Below are positions 53,690 to 62,509 of a stretch of 64,000 bases of DNA, in pieces. This stretch comes from Ancrocorticia sp047501485. Its GTDB lineage: Bacteria; Actinomycetota; Actinomycetes; Actinomycetales; Actinomycetaceae. The notes under the pieces are model-generated. The model worked only from the letters and a program-made list of their open reading frames with translations. It was not told where the DNA came from and did not search any database. Each line of letters begins with the position of its first letter. Position 1 is the first letter of the stretch. Where the stretch lies: the NCBI GenBank assembly GCA_047501485.1, contig JAZDRN010000005.1, forward strand, positions 1-64,000, read 5' to 3'. Both the position numbers and the translations under genes were made by a program.

Positions 53690-56632
53690 TCAAACGGCAT
53701 ACGCCTCCGGTGCGGGGCAGGTGCATTGCAGATTGCGGTCTCCCCACGGCCCATCGATGCGCCCCACCGGAGGCCAGTACTTGTCCTCGATGAGTTGCCT
53801 GATGAACTCTGGATCGCGCCCCTTGCTCCGCGCCACCGCAGCGGCCGGGTAGGCAGCGACCTCCCTCGAGTAGGGGTGCTCCCATGCGTCCGTCAGCAGT
53901 GATTCCGCGGTGTGGGGAGCGCCCCGCAATGGATTATCCTCCGCGCTCCATTCACCGTTGCCCACCCGTTCGGCCTCGTCGACTATCGCCTCCATGGCGT
54001 CGCAGAAGCGGTCCATCTCCCGCAGGTCCTCGGACTCGGTCGGCTCCACCATGAGGGTGCCCGGAACGGGAAAACTCATAGTCGGGGCATGGAAGCCGTA
54101 ATCGATCAGCCTCTTGGCGACGTCGTCGACCGTGATTCCGTACGAGGTCTTGAGCGGACGCACATCCAGAATGCACTCGTGGCCGACGAAGCCCCCTGGC
54201 CCTCGGTAGAGCACGGGCACCCGGTGTTCCAATCTCTTGGCCACGTAATTCGCGGCCAGCACCGCGCCCGCCGTCGCCTGCCGCAACCCCTCGCGCCCCA
54301 TGAGACGGATGTACGCCCAGGTGACGGGGAGAATCGCCGCCGAGCCCCAGGGCGCGCCCGAGACGGCGCCGTCGCCAGGGCACCCACGCTCCCACAGCCC
54401 GGGAAACCCGGGAAGGAACGGGGCCAGGTGCGATTTGACCGCCACGGGCCCCACCCCGGGACCGCCCCCGCCGTGGGGAATCGCGAAGGTCTTGTGCAGG
54501 TTGAGATGGGATACGTCGCCTCCGAAGCGGCCAGGCTGGGCGAATCCCACCAGTGCATTCAGGTTCGCACCATCGATGTAGACCTGGCCGCCCACAGCGT
54601 GCACCTTGGCCGCAACCTCACTCACTCCCGGTTCGAAGGTTCCATGCGTCGAGGGATAGGTGATCATGATGGCACCGATGCGCTCCCCGTGGGCCGCCAG
54701 GGCGCGGTCAAGGTCCTCGCCGTCGATCGCGCCGTCCTGCCCCGTCTTGACGACGACGACCTTGAAGCCCGCCATGACCGCGGAGGCCGCATTGGTTCCG
54801 TGCGCCGAGGCCGGGATCAAGCAGATGTCGCGATGTGCCTCTCCCCGCGACCGGTGGTAGCCCCGGATGGCGAGGAGCCCGGCGAACTCGCCCTGACTCC
54901 CGGCATTCGGCTGCAGGCTCACCGCTTCGTAGCCCGTGATGTCGGCAAGCCATTCCTCCAGGTCTGAAACCACCTGCTGGTATCCCGCGAGATCCTGGAG
55001 CGGGGCGAAGGGATGTATTCGGGCAAAGCCCTCGTACGTGATGGGCGTGAGCTCCACTGCCGAATTGAGCTTCATCGTGCACGAACCAAGCGGAATCATG
55101 CCGCGATCAAGCGCGTAATCCTCGGCGGCGAGCCTGCGCATGTAGCGCATCATGCGGGTTTCGCTGTGGTATTCGTGGAAGGAACGCTGCGTGAGGAATT
55201 CATCCGCGCGCCGTTGCCCCGGGGCGATTCCAAAGTGATTCCGGTTATTCCAGCTGCGATCCGGCTCGTCCGCGCCGTCGGTTTCCACGAGCCGCACCGG
55301 TGGGTCTTCGTCGCCGTCGTCCAGCAGAGGTGCGAGCCCGGCGACGACGCGTGCGCGGATCTCATCGGTCGTCAGCTCGTCGCATGAGATGCGCACCGTA
55401 TCCTCGTCGGCCACGAAGATCGTCACGTTGCGCTCCAGCAGAAGCTCCGCCGCGCGGACCGCGCGGGAGGGAAAGCGCAGGGAGATGGTGTCGAAGAAGG
55501 ATTCGTGCAGGACTTCAGCTCCGCGTCCGGACAGTTCCCGCGCGAGCTCCCGAGCCTGGGAATGCACGGTCTCCGCGATGGCTCGCAGGCCTTCCGGGCC
55601 GTGATACACCGCGTACATCGAGGCCATGATCGCCAACAGCGACTGCGCCGTGCAGATGTTGCTCGTCGCCTTCTCGCGGCGAATATGTTGCTCGCGCGTC
55701 TGCAGGGCCAGCCGTAGGGCCGGCATCCCGTGGACGTCGCGGGATACGCCCACAAGGCGACCGGGCAGCTGACGCTCTTTCTCCTTGGTGGTGGCGATAT
55801 AGCCCGCATGCGGACCTCCACCGTTCATCGGGACACCGAACCTCTGGGTGGTACCAGCTACGACATCCGCACCGAGTTCTCCGGGAGGAGTGAGGATCGT
55901 GCAGGCCAGGAGGTCGGCGATCACGATGAGGGAACCCCCGCCGCTGTGGATGCGCCGTGCCAATTCCCGATAGCGAGCCGCCGGCAGAATTCGCCCGGAG
56001 GCTGCGGGATATTGCACCAGCAGGCCAGCGAGATCCTCGGTATCGAAATCGCCGGTGACATCCACGGGAACGAGTTCGATCCCGAGTCCGTCGCAGCGAC
56101 CGCGCACCACAGCCTCCGTCTGCCGGAATATGTCCTCATCCACGGCCACGCGATTGCACCGGCGATTCGCCCTGACAGCGAGCGCGACGGCCTCCGCCGC
56201 AGCGGTGGCCTCATCGAGAAGAGAGGCTCCGGCGATGTCCATGCCGGTCACCTCGCTGACCACGGTCTGGAAATTCAAAAGCGCCTCGAGCCTGCCCTGC
56301 GAGATTTCAGGCTGGTATGGGGTGTAGGCGGTATACCACGAGGGATTCTCCAGAATGCCGCGGCGAATGACCGCCGGTGTGACTGTGTCGTAATAGCCTT
56401 GCCCGATCATCGAGATCCGCACAGCGTTGCGGGACGCCAGCGCGGCCAGCTCCGCGCTCACCCACGCCTCATCGCGCGCGGCGGGCAGGCCGCTGCCCGC
56501 ATCCTGGCTGGCGATCGTGGCGGGCATGGCACGGCGCATCAGGTCCTCTGGACTGTCCACTCCGACGAACGTCAGCATCGCCTCCCGGTCCGCTCCCCAT
56601 GCCCCGAGATGCCTCTTCACGAAGTCCGACAT
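53690..56632 (-). CDS. gcvP: Glycine dehydrogenase (decarboxylating), P-protein
   Basis: The pyridoxal-phosphate P-protein of the glycine cleavage system, 980 residues in one chain. The N-terminal half shows WYTAYTPYQPEISQGRLEAL and NFQTVVSEVTGMDIAGASLL. The C-terminal half shows IPLGSCTMKLNSAVELTPIT, LQPNAGSQGEFAGLLAIRGY and the cofactor Lys in SHLNLHKTFAIPHGGGGPG. It decarboxylates glycine and passes the aminomethyl group to GcvH. Its ATG overlaps the gcvH stop by one base (TGATG). Confidence 0.97.
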   Translation of the reverse strand: MSDFVKRHLGAWGADREAMLTFVGVDSPEDLMRRAMPATIASQDAGSGLPAARDEAWVSAELAALASRNAVRISMIGQGYYDTVTPAVIRRGILENPSWYTAYTPYQPEISQGRLEALLNFQTVVSEVTGMDIAGASLLDEATAAAEAVALAVRANRRCNRVAVDEDIFRQTEAVVRGRCDGLGIELVPVDVTGDFDTEDLAGLLVQYPAASGRILPAARYRELARRIHSGGGSLIVIADLLACTILTPPGELGADVVAGTTQRFGVPMNGGGPHAGYIATTKEKERQLPGRLVGVSRDVHGMPALRLALQTREQHIRREKATSNICTAQSLLAIMASMYAVYHGPEGLRAIAETVHSQARELARELSGRGAEVLHESFFDTISLRFPSRAVRAAELLLERNVTIFVADEDTVRISCDELTTDEIRARVVAGLAPLLDDGDEDPPVRLVETDGADEPDRSWNNRNHFGIAPGQRRADEFLTQRSFHEYHSETRMMRYMRRLAAEDYALDRGMIPLGSCTMKLNSAVELTPITYEGFARIHPFAPLQDLAGYQQVVSDLEEWLADITGYEAVSLQPNAGSQGEFAGLLAIRGYHRSRGEAHRDICLIPASAHGTNAASAVMAGFKVVVVKTGQDGAIDGEDLDRALAAHGERIGAIMITYPSTHGTFEPGVSEVAAKVHAVGGQVYIDGANLNALVGFAQPGRFGGDVSHLNLHKTFAIPHGGGGPGVGPVAVKSHLAPFLPGFPGLWERGCPGDGAVSGAPWGSAAILPVTWAYIRLMGREGLRQATAGAVLAANYVAKRLEHRVPVLYRGPGGFVGHECILDVRPLKTSYGITVDDVAKRLIDYGFHAPTMSFPVPGTLMVEPTESEDLREMDRFCDAMEAIVDEAERVGNGEWSAEDNPLRGAPHTAESLLTDAWEHPYSREVAAYPAAAVARSKGRDPEFIRQLIEDKYWPPVGRIDGPWGDRNLQCTCPAPEAYAV

Positions 56633-57000
56633 CAGGATTCCTCGGTGAGCCTGCGGTACGATTCCGCATCCATCAGATCGCCCGGCGAGACGACCTCGAT
56701 CTCGTAGAGCCAGTTGCCGTGAGGGTCATCCGTCGCGAGTTTCGGATCGTCGACGGCGGCGTCGTTGATCGCCTTGACTGTTCCGGTGGCGGGCGCGACG
56801 AGATCGGACACCGATTTGACCGATTCGATCTCTCCACAGGCCTCTCCGGCGGTGACCTCGGCCCCGATCTCGGGCAGGTCGACGTAGACCGCTTCATCCA
56901 GGGCTTGGGCCGCGAACGCGGTGATTCCCACTCGTGCGGGGTTGGCGAGCGTCATCCATTCGTGATCTGCGGAGTAGCGGCGGTCATCGGGGTAGTTCAT
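56632..57000 (-). CDS. gcvH: Glycine cleavage system H protein
   Basis: The lipoyl carrier, 122 residues. YSADHEWMTL opens the fold, VGITAFAAQALDEAVYVDLP follows, and the lipoylated Lys lies in GEIESVKSVSDL. NDDP-type C-terminal loop sequence (DPHGNWLYEIEV) is usual. It lies between gcvT and gcvP in one operon. GAGGAGG precedes the ATG. Confidence 0.97.
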   Translation of the reverse strand: MNYPDDRRYSADHEWMTLANPARVGITAFAAQALDEAVYVDLPEIGAEVTAGEACGEIESVKSVSDLVAPATGTVKAINDAAVDDPKLATDDPHGNWLYEIEVVSPGDLMDAESYRRLTEES

Positions 57001-57039
57001 GACTCCTCCTCGGTCGGTGAGTTTGTGGTCACATTCAGT

Positions 57040-58152
57040 CTAGGTGTCGCGAGTATAGAAGGGCAGCTCCACGACCTTCATGGGCAGGAACTTGCCCCGC
57101 ACGTCCACGGAGACATCGGTTCCCTTGGTGATTCCGGGGCGCATCCGTGCGAGCGCAATCGGATAGCCCAAGGTGGGGGAAAGAATTCCGGACGTGACCG
57201 CCCCTGCCTCCTGGCCGTCGATGTGAACCACGCACCCCGCGCGAGCGGCGCGCCTGCCTTGGCCGGTCAGGCCGTACAGCTGCCATTGCTGGGGACGCCC
57301 CGCCAAAGCCTGCTCACCCACGAAGCGATGATCTTTGACGACTCGCGCGAGGCCGACGTCGGCGGGGGCCGTCTCCGGCGTCAATTCATGCCCGTACAAA
57401 GGCATGCCGGCCTCCAGCCGCAAGGAGTCCCTCGCCGCGAGTCCGCATGGTCGGAGCCCATGGCGTTCGCCGACGTCAAGGGCCCGCTTCCACAGCGCCA
57501 CCGCCGCCGAGGCCGGGATCATCAACTCGTACCCCACTTCTCCCGTGTAGCCCGTCCTGGCAACGCGCACGGGTACGGTGTCGACATGGAGCTGGGTGAT
57601 GCGGTAGTAGCCCAGCCCACCGATGCCGCTCGCGCCTCCTCCCAGCAGTTCCTCGACGATCTCGACCGAGCGCGGTCCCTGAATCGCGATCATCGAGCGG
57701 TGCAACGTCGTGTCCGTGACGCTGACTCTGCACTCCACCGCCCGAGCCTCGCAGTATGCGAGCGAGCGGGCGGTCAGTTCGTCCCGGACCAGGAGCCTGT
57801 TCGCCGCGTTGGCTACGACGAGGAAGGAGAGTTCGGCCAGCCGGTAGACGATGAGATCGTCCAGTATCCCGCCCTCGGCGTTGAGCAGCAGCGAGTATCG
57901 CGCCCGTCCGACCGGCATCGCCGAGGGGGTATTGACCAGTGCCGCATCCAGGCATTCGCCAGCCAGTGGCCCTTCCACCTCGATCTGGGCCATGTGCGAC
58001 AGATCGAAGATGCCGGCACGTGTGCGAACCGCCTCGTGTTCCGCTCGGTCGGAGCTGTACCGCAACGGCATCTGCCAGCCCGCAAAATCGGTGAGCGTTG
58101 CCCCCAGCTCGATATGGACACCGTGAAGAGGCGTCTGCAGCGATTCGACCAT
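57040..58152 (-). CDS. gcvT: Glycine cleavage system aminomethyltransferase, T protein
   Basis: The tetrahydrofolate-dependent T-protein, 370 residues, first gene of the gcvTHP operon. TPLHGVHIELGATLTDFAGW and MPLRYSSDRAEHEAVRTRAG form the N-terminus. FDLSHMAQIEVEG, GYTGEVGYELMIPA and RDSLRLEAGMPLYGHEL follow in family order. ATG 58152 was chosen because GGAGCACGGAG lies upstream; a much longer frame reaches back to 58368 but has an unlike Arg-rich sequence. The leader up to 58401 shows no recognisable glycine riboswitch. Confidence 0.95.
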   Translation of the reverse strand: MVESLQTPLHGVHIELGATLTDFAGWQMPLRYSSDRAEHEAVRTRAGIFDLSHMAQIEVEGPLAGECLDAALVNTPSAMPVGRARYSLLLNAEGGILDDLIVYRLAELSFLVVANAANRLLVRDELTARSLAYCEARAVECRVSVTDTTLHRSMIAIQGPRSVEIVEELLGGGASGIGGLGYYRITQLHVDTVPVRVARTGYTGEVGYELMIPASAAVALWKRALDVGERHGLRPCGLAARDSLRLEAGMPLYGHELTPETAPADVGLARVVKDHRFVGEQALAGRPQQWQLYGLTGQGRRAARAGCVVHIDGQEAGAVTSGILSPTLGYPIALARMRPGITKGTDVSVDVRGKFLPMKVVELPFYTRDT

Positions 58153-58401
58153 TCTCCGTGCTCCTAAGAAATCTCTTCGACGAGGACCTCGAATGTGCCG
58201 GGTTTCGAGACCCCCGAACATGCTCTGAATCACACTTTCCGGTACGAATCTACCTCTTTCCCCGCCCCCGGAGCGGGACTTTCGAGCCAGCCCGGCGCCT
58301 CGACGCGTTCGCAGCGCAGCATCGGCCCGCACCGCACCACCGACGTATCGGCATACCCTTACGGCCACACCTTTCCGTGGTTCTCAAGAATCCATAGCCT
58401 C

Positions 58402-59493
58402 TCAGGTTTCGCCTTGACGGTCAGCCAGCAGCCAGCCAGGCTGGACCATCCCGCTGAGGGAATCGGCGAGCAGCTGCGCCAAGGGATAATCCGCATCCGC
58501 CGCGAGCGCCTCCTTCACGTAGCGCGCGGCGGAGGAATTCTGGCCGTGCCACCACAGGAGATAGGCCGCCGCGCTCAACGCGCATGGATCGTCCTCGCCC
58601 GCAAACGAGGCGCAGTTCTCAAGCAATTCGACGAGCTCTTCAAGATGGCTGACATCGGGGCGGGCGCCCATCGATTGCGCAAGCCCACGCGTAAGCTCCA
58701 CACCGCCTATCTCCGATAACGGCCAACCCCCGCCGGGATTGACCCCGTAATGCAGGAGACGATCGCGCACTCCAACCATGGACAGGGCCAGGTTCGCCCT
58801 CCCGAAGAGCGAGGGTTTGTCACGGATACGCGCTCGCTTCGCGGGGTCTTTCCAGAGCGTGATCAAGGAGTCCCATTCCAGGCATCCAAGACGTTCGCCC
58901 ATCACCTCTCCCATCACGCGATCACGTATCCATGCCTCCCCGCACGCGACAGCCTCCTGACGTTCGGAGGACGTGCGGCGCGAGACCTTGGATGGCGGCG
59001 CGCTGATGGCGGGAGCACTCCCCGCGTAGACCATCGCGGCCGCCACCGGCCGCGACTCGAGGACGCTCCAGGGCTGCGGGGCGAGGGTTGCATCCACCAC
59101 CATCGCCCACTGGGTGGCGTCGGCTGCGTAGACGGCGAACAGCTTTCCCTCGGGTTCGTCGAGGGCTTCGTCCACCACCTCTGCGATCATGCCGAGTGTA
59201 CGTAATCCTTCCGGATCTAGATCGGCAAGACGCGGACAGTAGAGCACGAGGACCGCCTGGGCGATGTCGCTTCCCCTGAGCGCCCGCGCAAGGGCCAGGC
59301 CCACCGTCAGATCGAGATTCTGTTCCTCCACGTCCAGGCTCATGATCGGGCCCAAGCAGCTTCGCGTCCCAGATGCGTCCTCACCCCTGCTTTCGAGTGC
59401 CAGGAACACCAGATGGTGGCTGGGACGGTAGCCGAGGAGATGGGGAATGAGGATGAGGGCGTCTTCTGGCCCCTGCAATGTGATTGTGTCCAT
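58402..59493 (-). CDS. DUF4192 family protein
   Basis: A 363-residue actinobacterial protein. The family signature is at the start: ITLQGPEDALILIPHLLGYR and PSHHLVFLAL. The second half is helical, with a TPR-like end (SAAAYLLWWHGQNSSAARYV, ALAADADYPLAQLLADSLSG), where family members often end. The function is unknown. ATG 59493 was chosen by family start; a longer frame to 59538 adds 15 unlike residues. It is divergent from idsA. Confidence 0.87.
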   Translation of the reverse strand: MDTITLQGPEDALILIPHLLGYRPSHHLVFLALESRGEDASGTRSCLGPIMSLDVEEQNLDLTVGLALARALRGSDIAQAVLVLYCPRLADLDPEGLRTLGMIAEVVDEALDEPEGKLFAVYAADATQWAMVVDATLAPQPWSVLESRPVAAAMVYAGSAPAISAPPSKVSRRTSSERQEAVACGEAWIRDRVMGEVMGERLGCLEWDSLITLWKDPAKRARIRDKPSLFGRANLALSMVGVRDRLLHYGVNPGGGWPLSEIGGVELTRGLAQSMGARPDVSHLEELVELLENCASFAGEDDPCALSAAAYLLWWHGQNSSAARYVKEALAADADYPLAQLLADSLSGMVQPGWLLADRQGET

Positions 59494-59627
59494 TGCTCCA
59501 TCCAATTCGAGACGGCGCCCTCGTGTGCTCGGGCGCAAGGTGCTGTGGATCGGCCATGCACGAACGGGGTCTGGGGAAACTCACGGGACTTGGGAAAGCC
59601 GCAATGCGCACAGCTAGACTGAACCCC

Positions 59628-60707
59628 ATGACTCTCGACCTGTCCGCATACCGATCAGCAGTCTCCGAACACGCTCTGGCCAGCATCGATTCGATCGTCT
59701 GGCTCATTCGATCGGCTCACGAGGACTCCGTGGCCGCGGAGATGCTCGAGCCGGCCCGCGCGCTGCTCTCGGGAGGCAAGAGGACTCGCGCCAGCCTGCT
59801 CTGGGCCGGATATCGCTGCGCAACGGATAGCGACGGAGCCCCTGCTGTCCGCGCTGGCGCCGCCCTCGAGCTCTACCACGCCTCCGCGTTGGTGCACGAC
59901 GACGTCGTCGACGACTCGGAGACCCGTCGTGGCCTTCCCGCGGCGCACACCGCGTTCAGCGCGCGCCACAGCTCCCGCCGCTGGCTCGGGTCCGCCGCCG
60001 AATTCGGCCATGCCGGCGCCATCGTTCTTGGCGATCTTCTGCTCTCGCAGGCGAGCGTCGAATTCCATGACGCCACCCGCATCGTCGAGCCAGAGGCTGG
60101 ATCTCTTGCCCTGGAACAGTTCCTGAAGATGACGGTCGAGGTCGCATTCGGCCAATACCTGGATATCCGCGCCGAGCATCAGCCGCTCGTAGACACCAGC
60201 GAGGCCATCGAATCCGCGCTCGGCGTGCTGCGCCATAAAAGCGCGAGCTATTCCGTCGAGTTCCCGTTGGCTATCGGCGCCCTGCTCGGCGGCGGTAGCT
60301 TGGAGCTCGCCGCGCAGCTGCGCCAGGTCGGGCAGCCTCTGGGAGAGGCGTTCCAGATGCGCGACGACGAGTTGGGCGTCTTCGGCGATCCAGAGCTCAC
60401 CGGAAAGCCGGCCTGCGGCGATATAGCAGAGGGCAAGCGCACGGTGCTTCTCGCCCTCACCCGTGAGCTCTCCGCTCCGGCGGACCGGCAGTGGCTGGAT
60501 GCCAGGCTGGGGCAGAAGGTCTCGGACGACGACGTCGTCGGTATACGCCGCATCGTCGAGGAGAGCGGGGCCCGCGCACGCCATGAGGAGATGATCGCCG
60601 CACGCGAGGATGAAGCGCGTCGCAATCTCTCGGCGCTGGACTCTCGCGCGGAAGGCGTCGATCTGCTGGATACCCTCGTGCACGAACTAGAGGGACGCCA
60701 CGCTTAA
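59628..60707 (+). CDS. idsA: Polyprenyl diphosphate synthase (geranylgeranyl type)
   Basis: A trans-prenyltransferase of 359 residues that builds isoprenoid diphosphates for quinones or lipid carriers. The first Asp-rich motif is LVHDDVVDDSETRRG. The second is QMRDDELGVFGDPELTG. SGGKRTRASLLWAG near the N-terminus binds substrate, and GDIAEGKRTVLL follows the second motif. A TAGACT element (59615-59620) ends seven bases before the ATG, so the transcript is probably leaderless. Chain length cannot be set from sequence alone. Confidence 0.88.
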   Translation: MTLDLSAYRSAVSEHALASIDSIVWLIRSAHEDSVAAEMLEPARALLSGGKRTRASLLWAGYRCATDSDGAPAVRAGAALELYHASALVHDDVVDDSETRRGLPAAHTAFSARHSSRRWLGSAAEFGHAGAIVLGDLLLSQASVEFHDATRIVEPEAGSLALEQFLKMTVEVAFGQYLDIRAEHQPLVDTSEAIESALGVLRHKSASYSVEFPLAIGALLGGGSLELAAQLRQVGQPLGEAFQMRDDELGVFGDPELTGKPACGDIAEGKRTVLLALTRELSAPADRQWLDARLGQKVSDDDVVGIRRIVEESGARARHEEMIAAREDEARRNLSALDSRAEGVDLLDTLVHELEGRHA

Positions 60708-60770
60708 ACACGCTTAGACACACCTAGAGAAGAAGCACCTGCGCGCGATCTCACAGAGAGATAACGGAAC

Positions 60771-61130
60771 TTAGAAAGCCAGGGTCTGGCAGATCCGGCG
60801 CACCACGTGAATGCGCCCCTGCCGCAGTGCATGCAACGGGGTCTCGCCGAGATCCTCGTTGGGTGCCAGAAGCCACCGGGAGGCTTCGTCGTCGCTCAGC
60901 CCGGCGTCCTTCAGCGCGGTGACGGTGCCGCGCAGCGAAGGAAGGGCTTCCCACCGATCTTCCGCGCGAACCAGCTGGTCACGATGGATGGATAGCGCCT
61001 GGGACTCCCCTCGGCGCTCCGCCACGAGTTCGTTGTCTCCCAGCATGGCGCGCACATCGCGCAACCGGACCTCCAGCATGTCGGCGACCTCGGGCACGGA
61101 CAGCCAATTGTTCTCATCGTGATTCTGCAC
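60771..61130 (-). CDS. Rv2175c-family DNA-binding protein
   Basis: A 119-residue protein. The N-terminal winged helix (WLSVPEVADMLEVRLRDVRA) and the C-terminal domain (DAGLSDDEASRWLLAPNEDL, PLHALRQGRIHVVRRICQTL) match the Rv2175c family of mycobacteria. In M. tuberculosis Rv2175c is phosphorylated by the kinase PknL encoded next to it and binds DNA. A similar kinase gene lies 1.4 kb away here, so the functional link is probably kept. Confidence 0.88.
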   Translation of the reverse strand: MQNHDENNWLSVPEVADMLEVRLRDVRAMLGDNELVAERRGESQALSIHRDQLVRAEDRWEALPSLRGTVTALKDAGLSDDEASRWLLAPNEDLGETPLHALRQGRIHVVRRICQTLAF

Positions 61131-61321
61131 GAAATCAGGCTACCGGACCGCCCAAGGGTAACGAAATCTCAAATTTCCTCAATTACATGTGGAAACATTC
61201 GCTGAGAAGCGCTATTGTCACAAGTGCATCATTTATAACAGAATGATCACATGTCACACCTTGATCAGGATTAACGGTAAGAGTGCCCGGCACTACCACC
61301 AGAATCACCGGAGGTTCTCCA

Positions 61322-62410
61322 TTGACCAAGCACTCCCGCGCACTGCGCGCCTCAGGTGCCGTCCTCGCCGCTACCACGACGCTGGGCTTCTTCGCCCCGG
61401 CAGCGAATGCGAGCGCTCCAGCATCGAACCGTCCCACCCATAACATCGGTCAGAAGAACCCGCAGGCACATCTCAAGGTCGTGAAGTCTGCACCGGCTAC
61501 GGCATTCGCGGCGACCACCGTGGTCAAGACCGCCCCGACCCAGACGACCCACGTCGTGCGCTCCGGCGAGACCCTATGGGGGATCTCCCGCCAGTATTCG
61601 ACCACCGTGGATGCCATTGCATCCGCCAACGGGATCGGTGACCCCTCCTACCTGCGGATCGGCCAGAAACTCGTCATTCCGGGGTCCCAGGGAGCGGCGG
61701 CCACCCAGGCCGCGCCGGCCGCGCCGAGTGCCGAGTCGAGCGTGACGGCACAGCATGTCGTCTCCCCCGGCGAAACGCTTTCCGGCATCGCCAGCCGCTA
61801 CGGCACGAGCTCCAGCCAGCTCGCGGCATTGAACGGCCTGTCGGACGCCAACCGCATCTACGTCGGCCAGGTCCTCAGCGTCAGCGGCTCCGCTCCCGCC
61901 CAGTCGCAGCAGTCAGCCGACACCTCGAAGGTCGGCAACACCTTCCTGCACTACACCTACTCGGATGAGACCAACGCGGCCGCCAATGCCAACAAGTCCT
62001 CGCTGGATTCGGGCGCGGTCCCCTCGACGGCACAGATGCAGTCCATCATCCGCGACACGGCCATCCAGATGGGCGTGGACCCACGCCTGGCCCTGGCCCA
62101 CGCACAGGTCGAATCGCACTTCGACCAGTCGGCCGTCTCCCCCGCGAACGCGGTGGGCGCAATGCAGGTCATCCCTTCTTCGGGCGAGTGGGCCTCGCAG
62201 ATGGTCGGCCGTCCGCTGAACCTGCTCGATCCCCATGACAACGCCGTCGCCGGAGTGGCCATCATCCGTTGGCTCCAGAACAACGCCAGCTCGATGGACC
62301 AGGGCATCGCCGGCTATTACCAGGGGCTGGGCGGTGTCCGCAAGTACGGCATGTACTCGGACACGGTCGATTATGTGAACAAGGTTCACGCGGCCATGGC
62401 CAATTACTAG
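61322..62410 (+). CDS. Secreted LysM / lytic transglycosylase-like protein
   Basis: An exported cell-wall protein of 362 residues. TTG 61322 is proposed as start because GGAGG lies seven bases upstream; a GTG at 61283 would place 13 extra residues before the signal peptide. The signal peptide (residues about 1-31) ends near ANASA. Two LysM domains follow (HVVRSGETLWGISRQYSTTV and HVVSPGETLSGIASRYGTSS). The C-terminal SLT-type domain includes MGVDPRLALAHAQVESHFDQ with the catalytic Glu, and VSPANAVGAMQVIPSSG. It should bind and cleave peptidoglycan. Confidence 0.88.
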   Translation: MTKHSRALRASGAVLAATTTLGFFAPAANASAPASNRPTHNIGQKNPQAHLKVVKSAPATAFAATTVVKTAPTQTTHVVRSGETLWGISRQYSTTVDAIASANGIGDPSYLRIGQKLVIPGSQGAAATQAAPAAPSAESSVTAQHVVSPGETLSGIASRYGTSSSQLAALNGLSDANRIYVGQVLSVSGSAPAQSQQSADTSKVGNTFLHYTYSDETNAAANANKSSLDSGAVPSTAQMQSIIRDTAIQMGVDPRLALAHAQVESHFDQSAVSPANAVGAMQVIPSSGEWASQMVGRPLNLLDPHDNAVAGVAIIRWLQNNASSMDQGIAGYYQGLGGVRKYGMYSDTVDYVNKVHAAMANY

Positions 62411-62460
62411 TGCCAGATCGCCTCTTCTCATGAGGTGAAGTCTCCCCATTGTGTCCAACG

Positions 62461-62490
62461 CGCGGCCTCACTGCAGTCAGTGGGGCCGCG
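62461..62490 (+). terminator. Hairpin after the LysM gene
   Basis: CGCGGCCTCACTG (62461-62473) pairs with CAGTGGGGCCGCG (62478-62490) with one G-T pair and a four-base loop. It lies 50 bases after the stop. No T run follows. Confidence 0.6.
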
Positions 62491-62509
62491 CCGCCGGTAA
62501 TCTTGGTTT

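Noticed and set aside
58153..58401. Glycine riboswitch before gcvT
   Set aside because: The leader has a small GGGTCTC-type stem but none of the conserved glycine-aptamer core. A covariance search would settle it.
61131..61321. c-di-AMP (ydaO) riboswitch before the LysM gene
   Set aside because: Such riboswitches occur before wall-hydrolase genes in actinobacteria, but the conserved core could not be found by eye.
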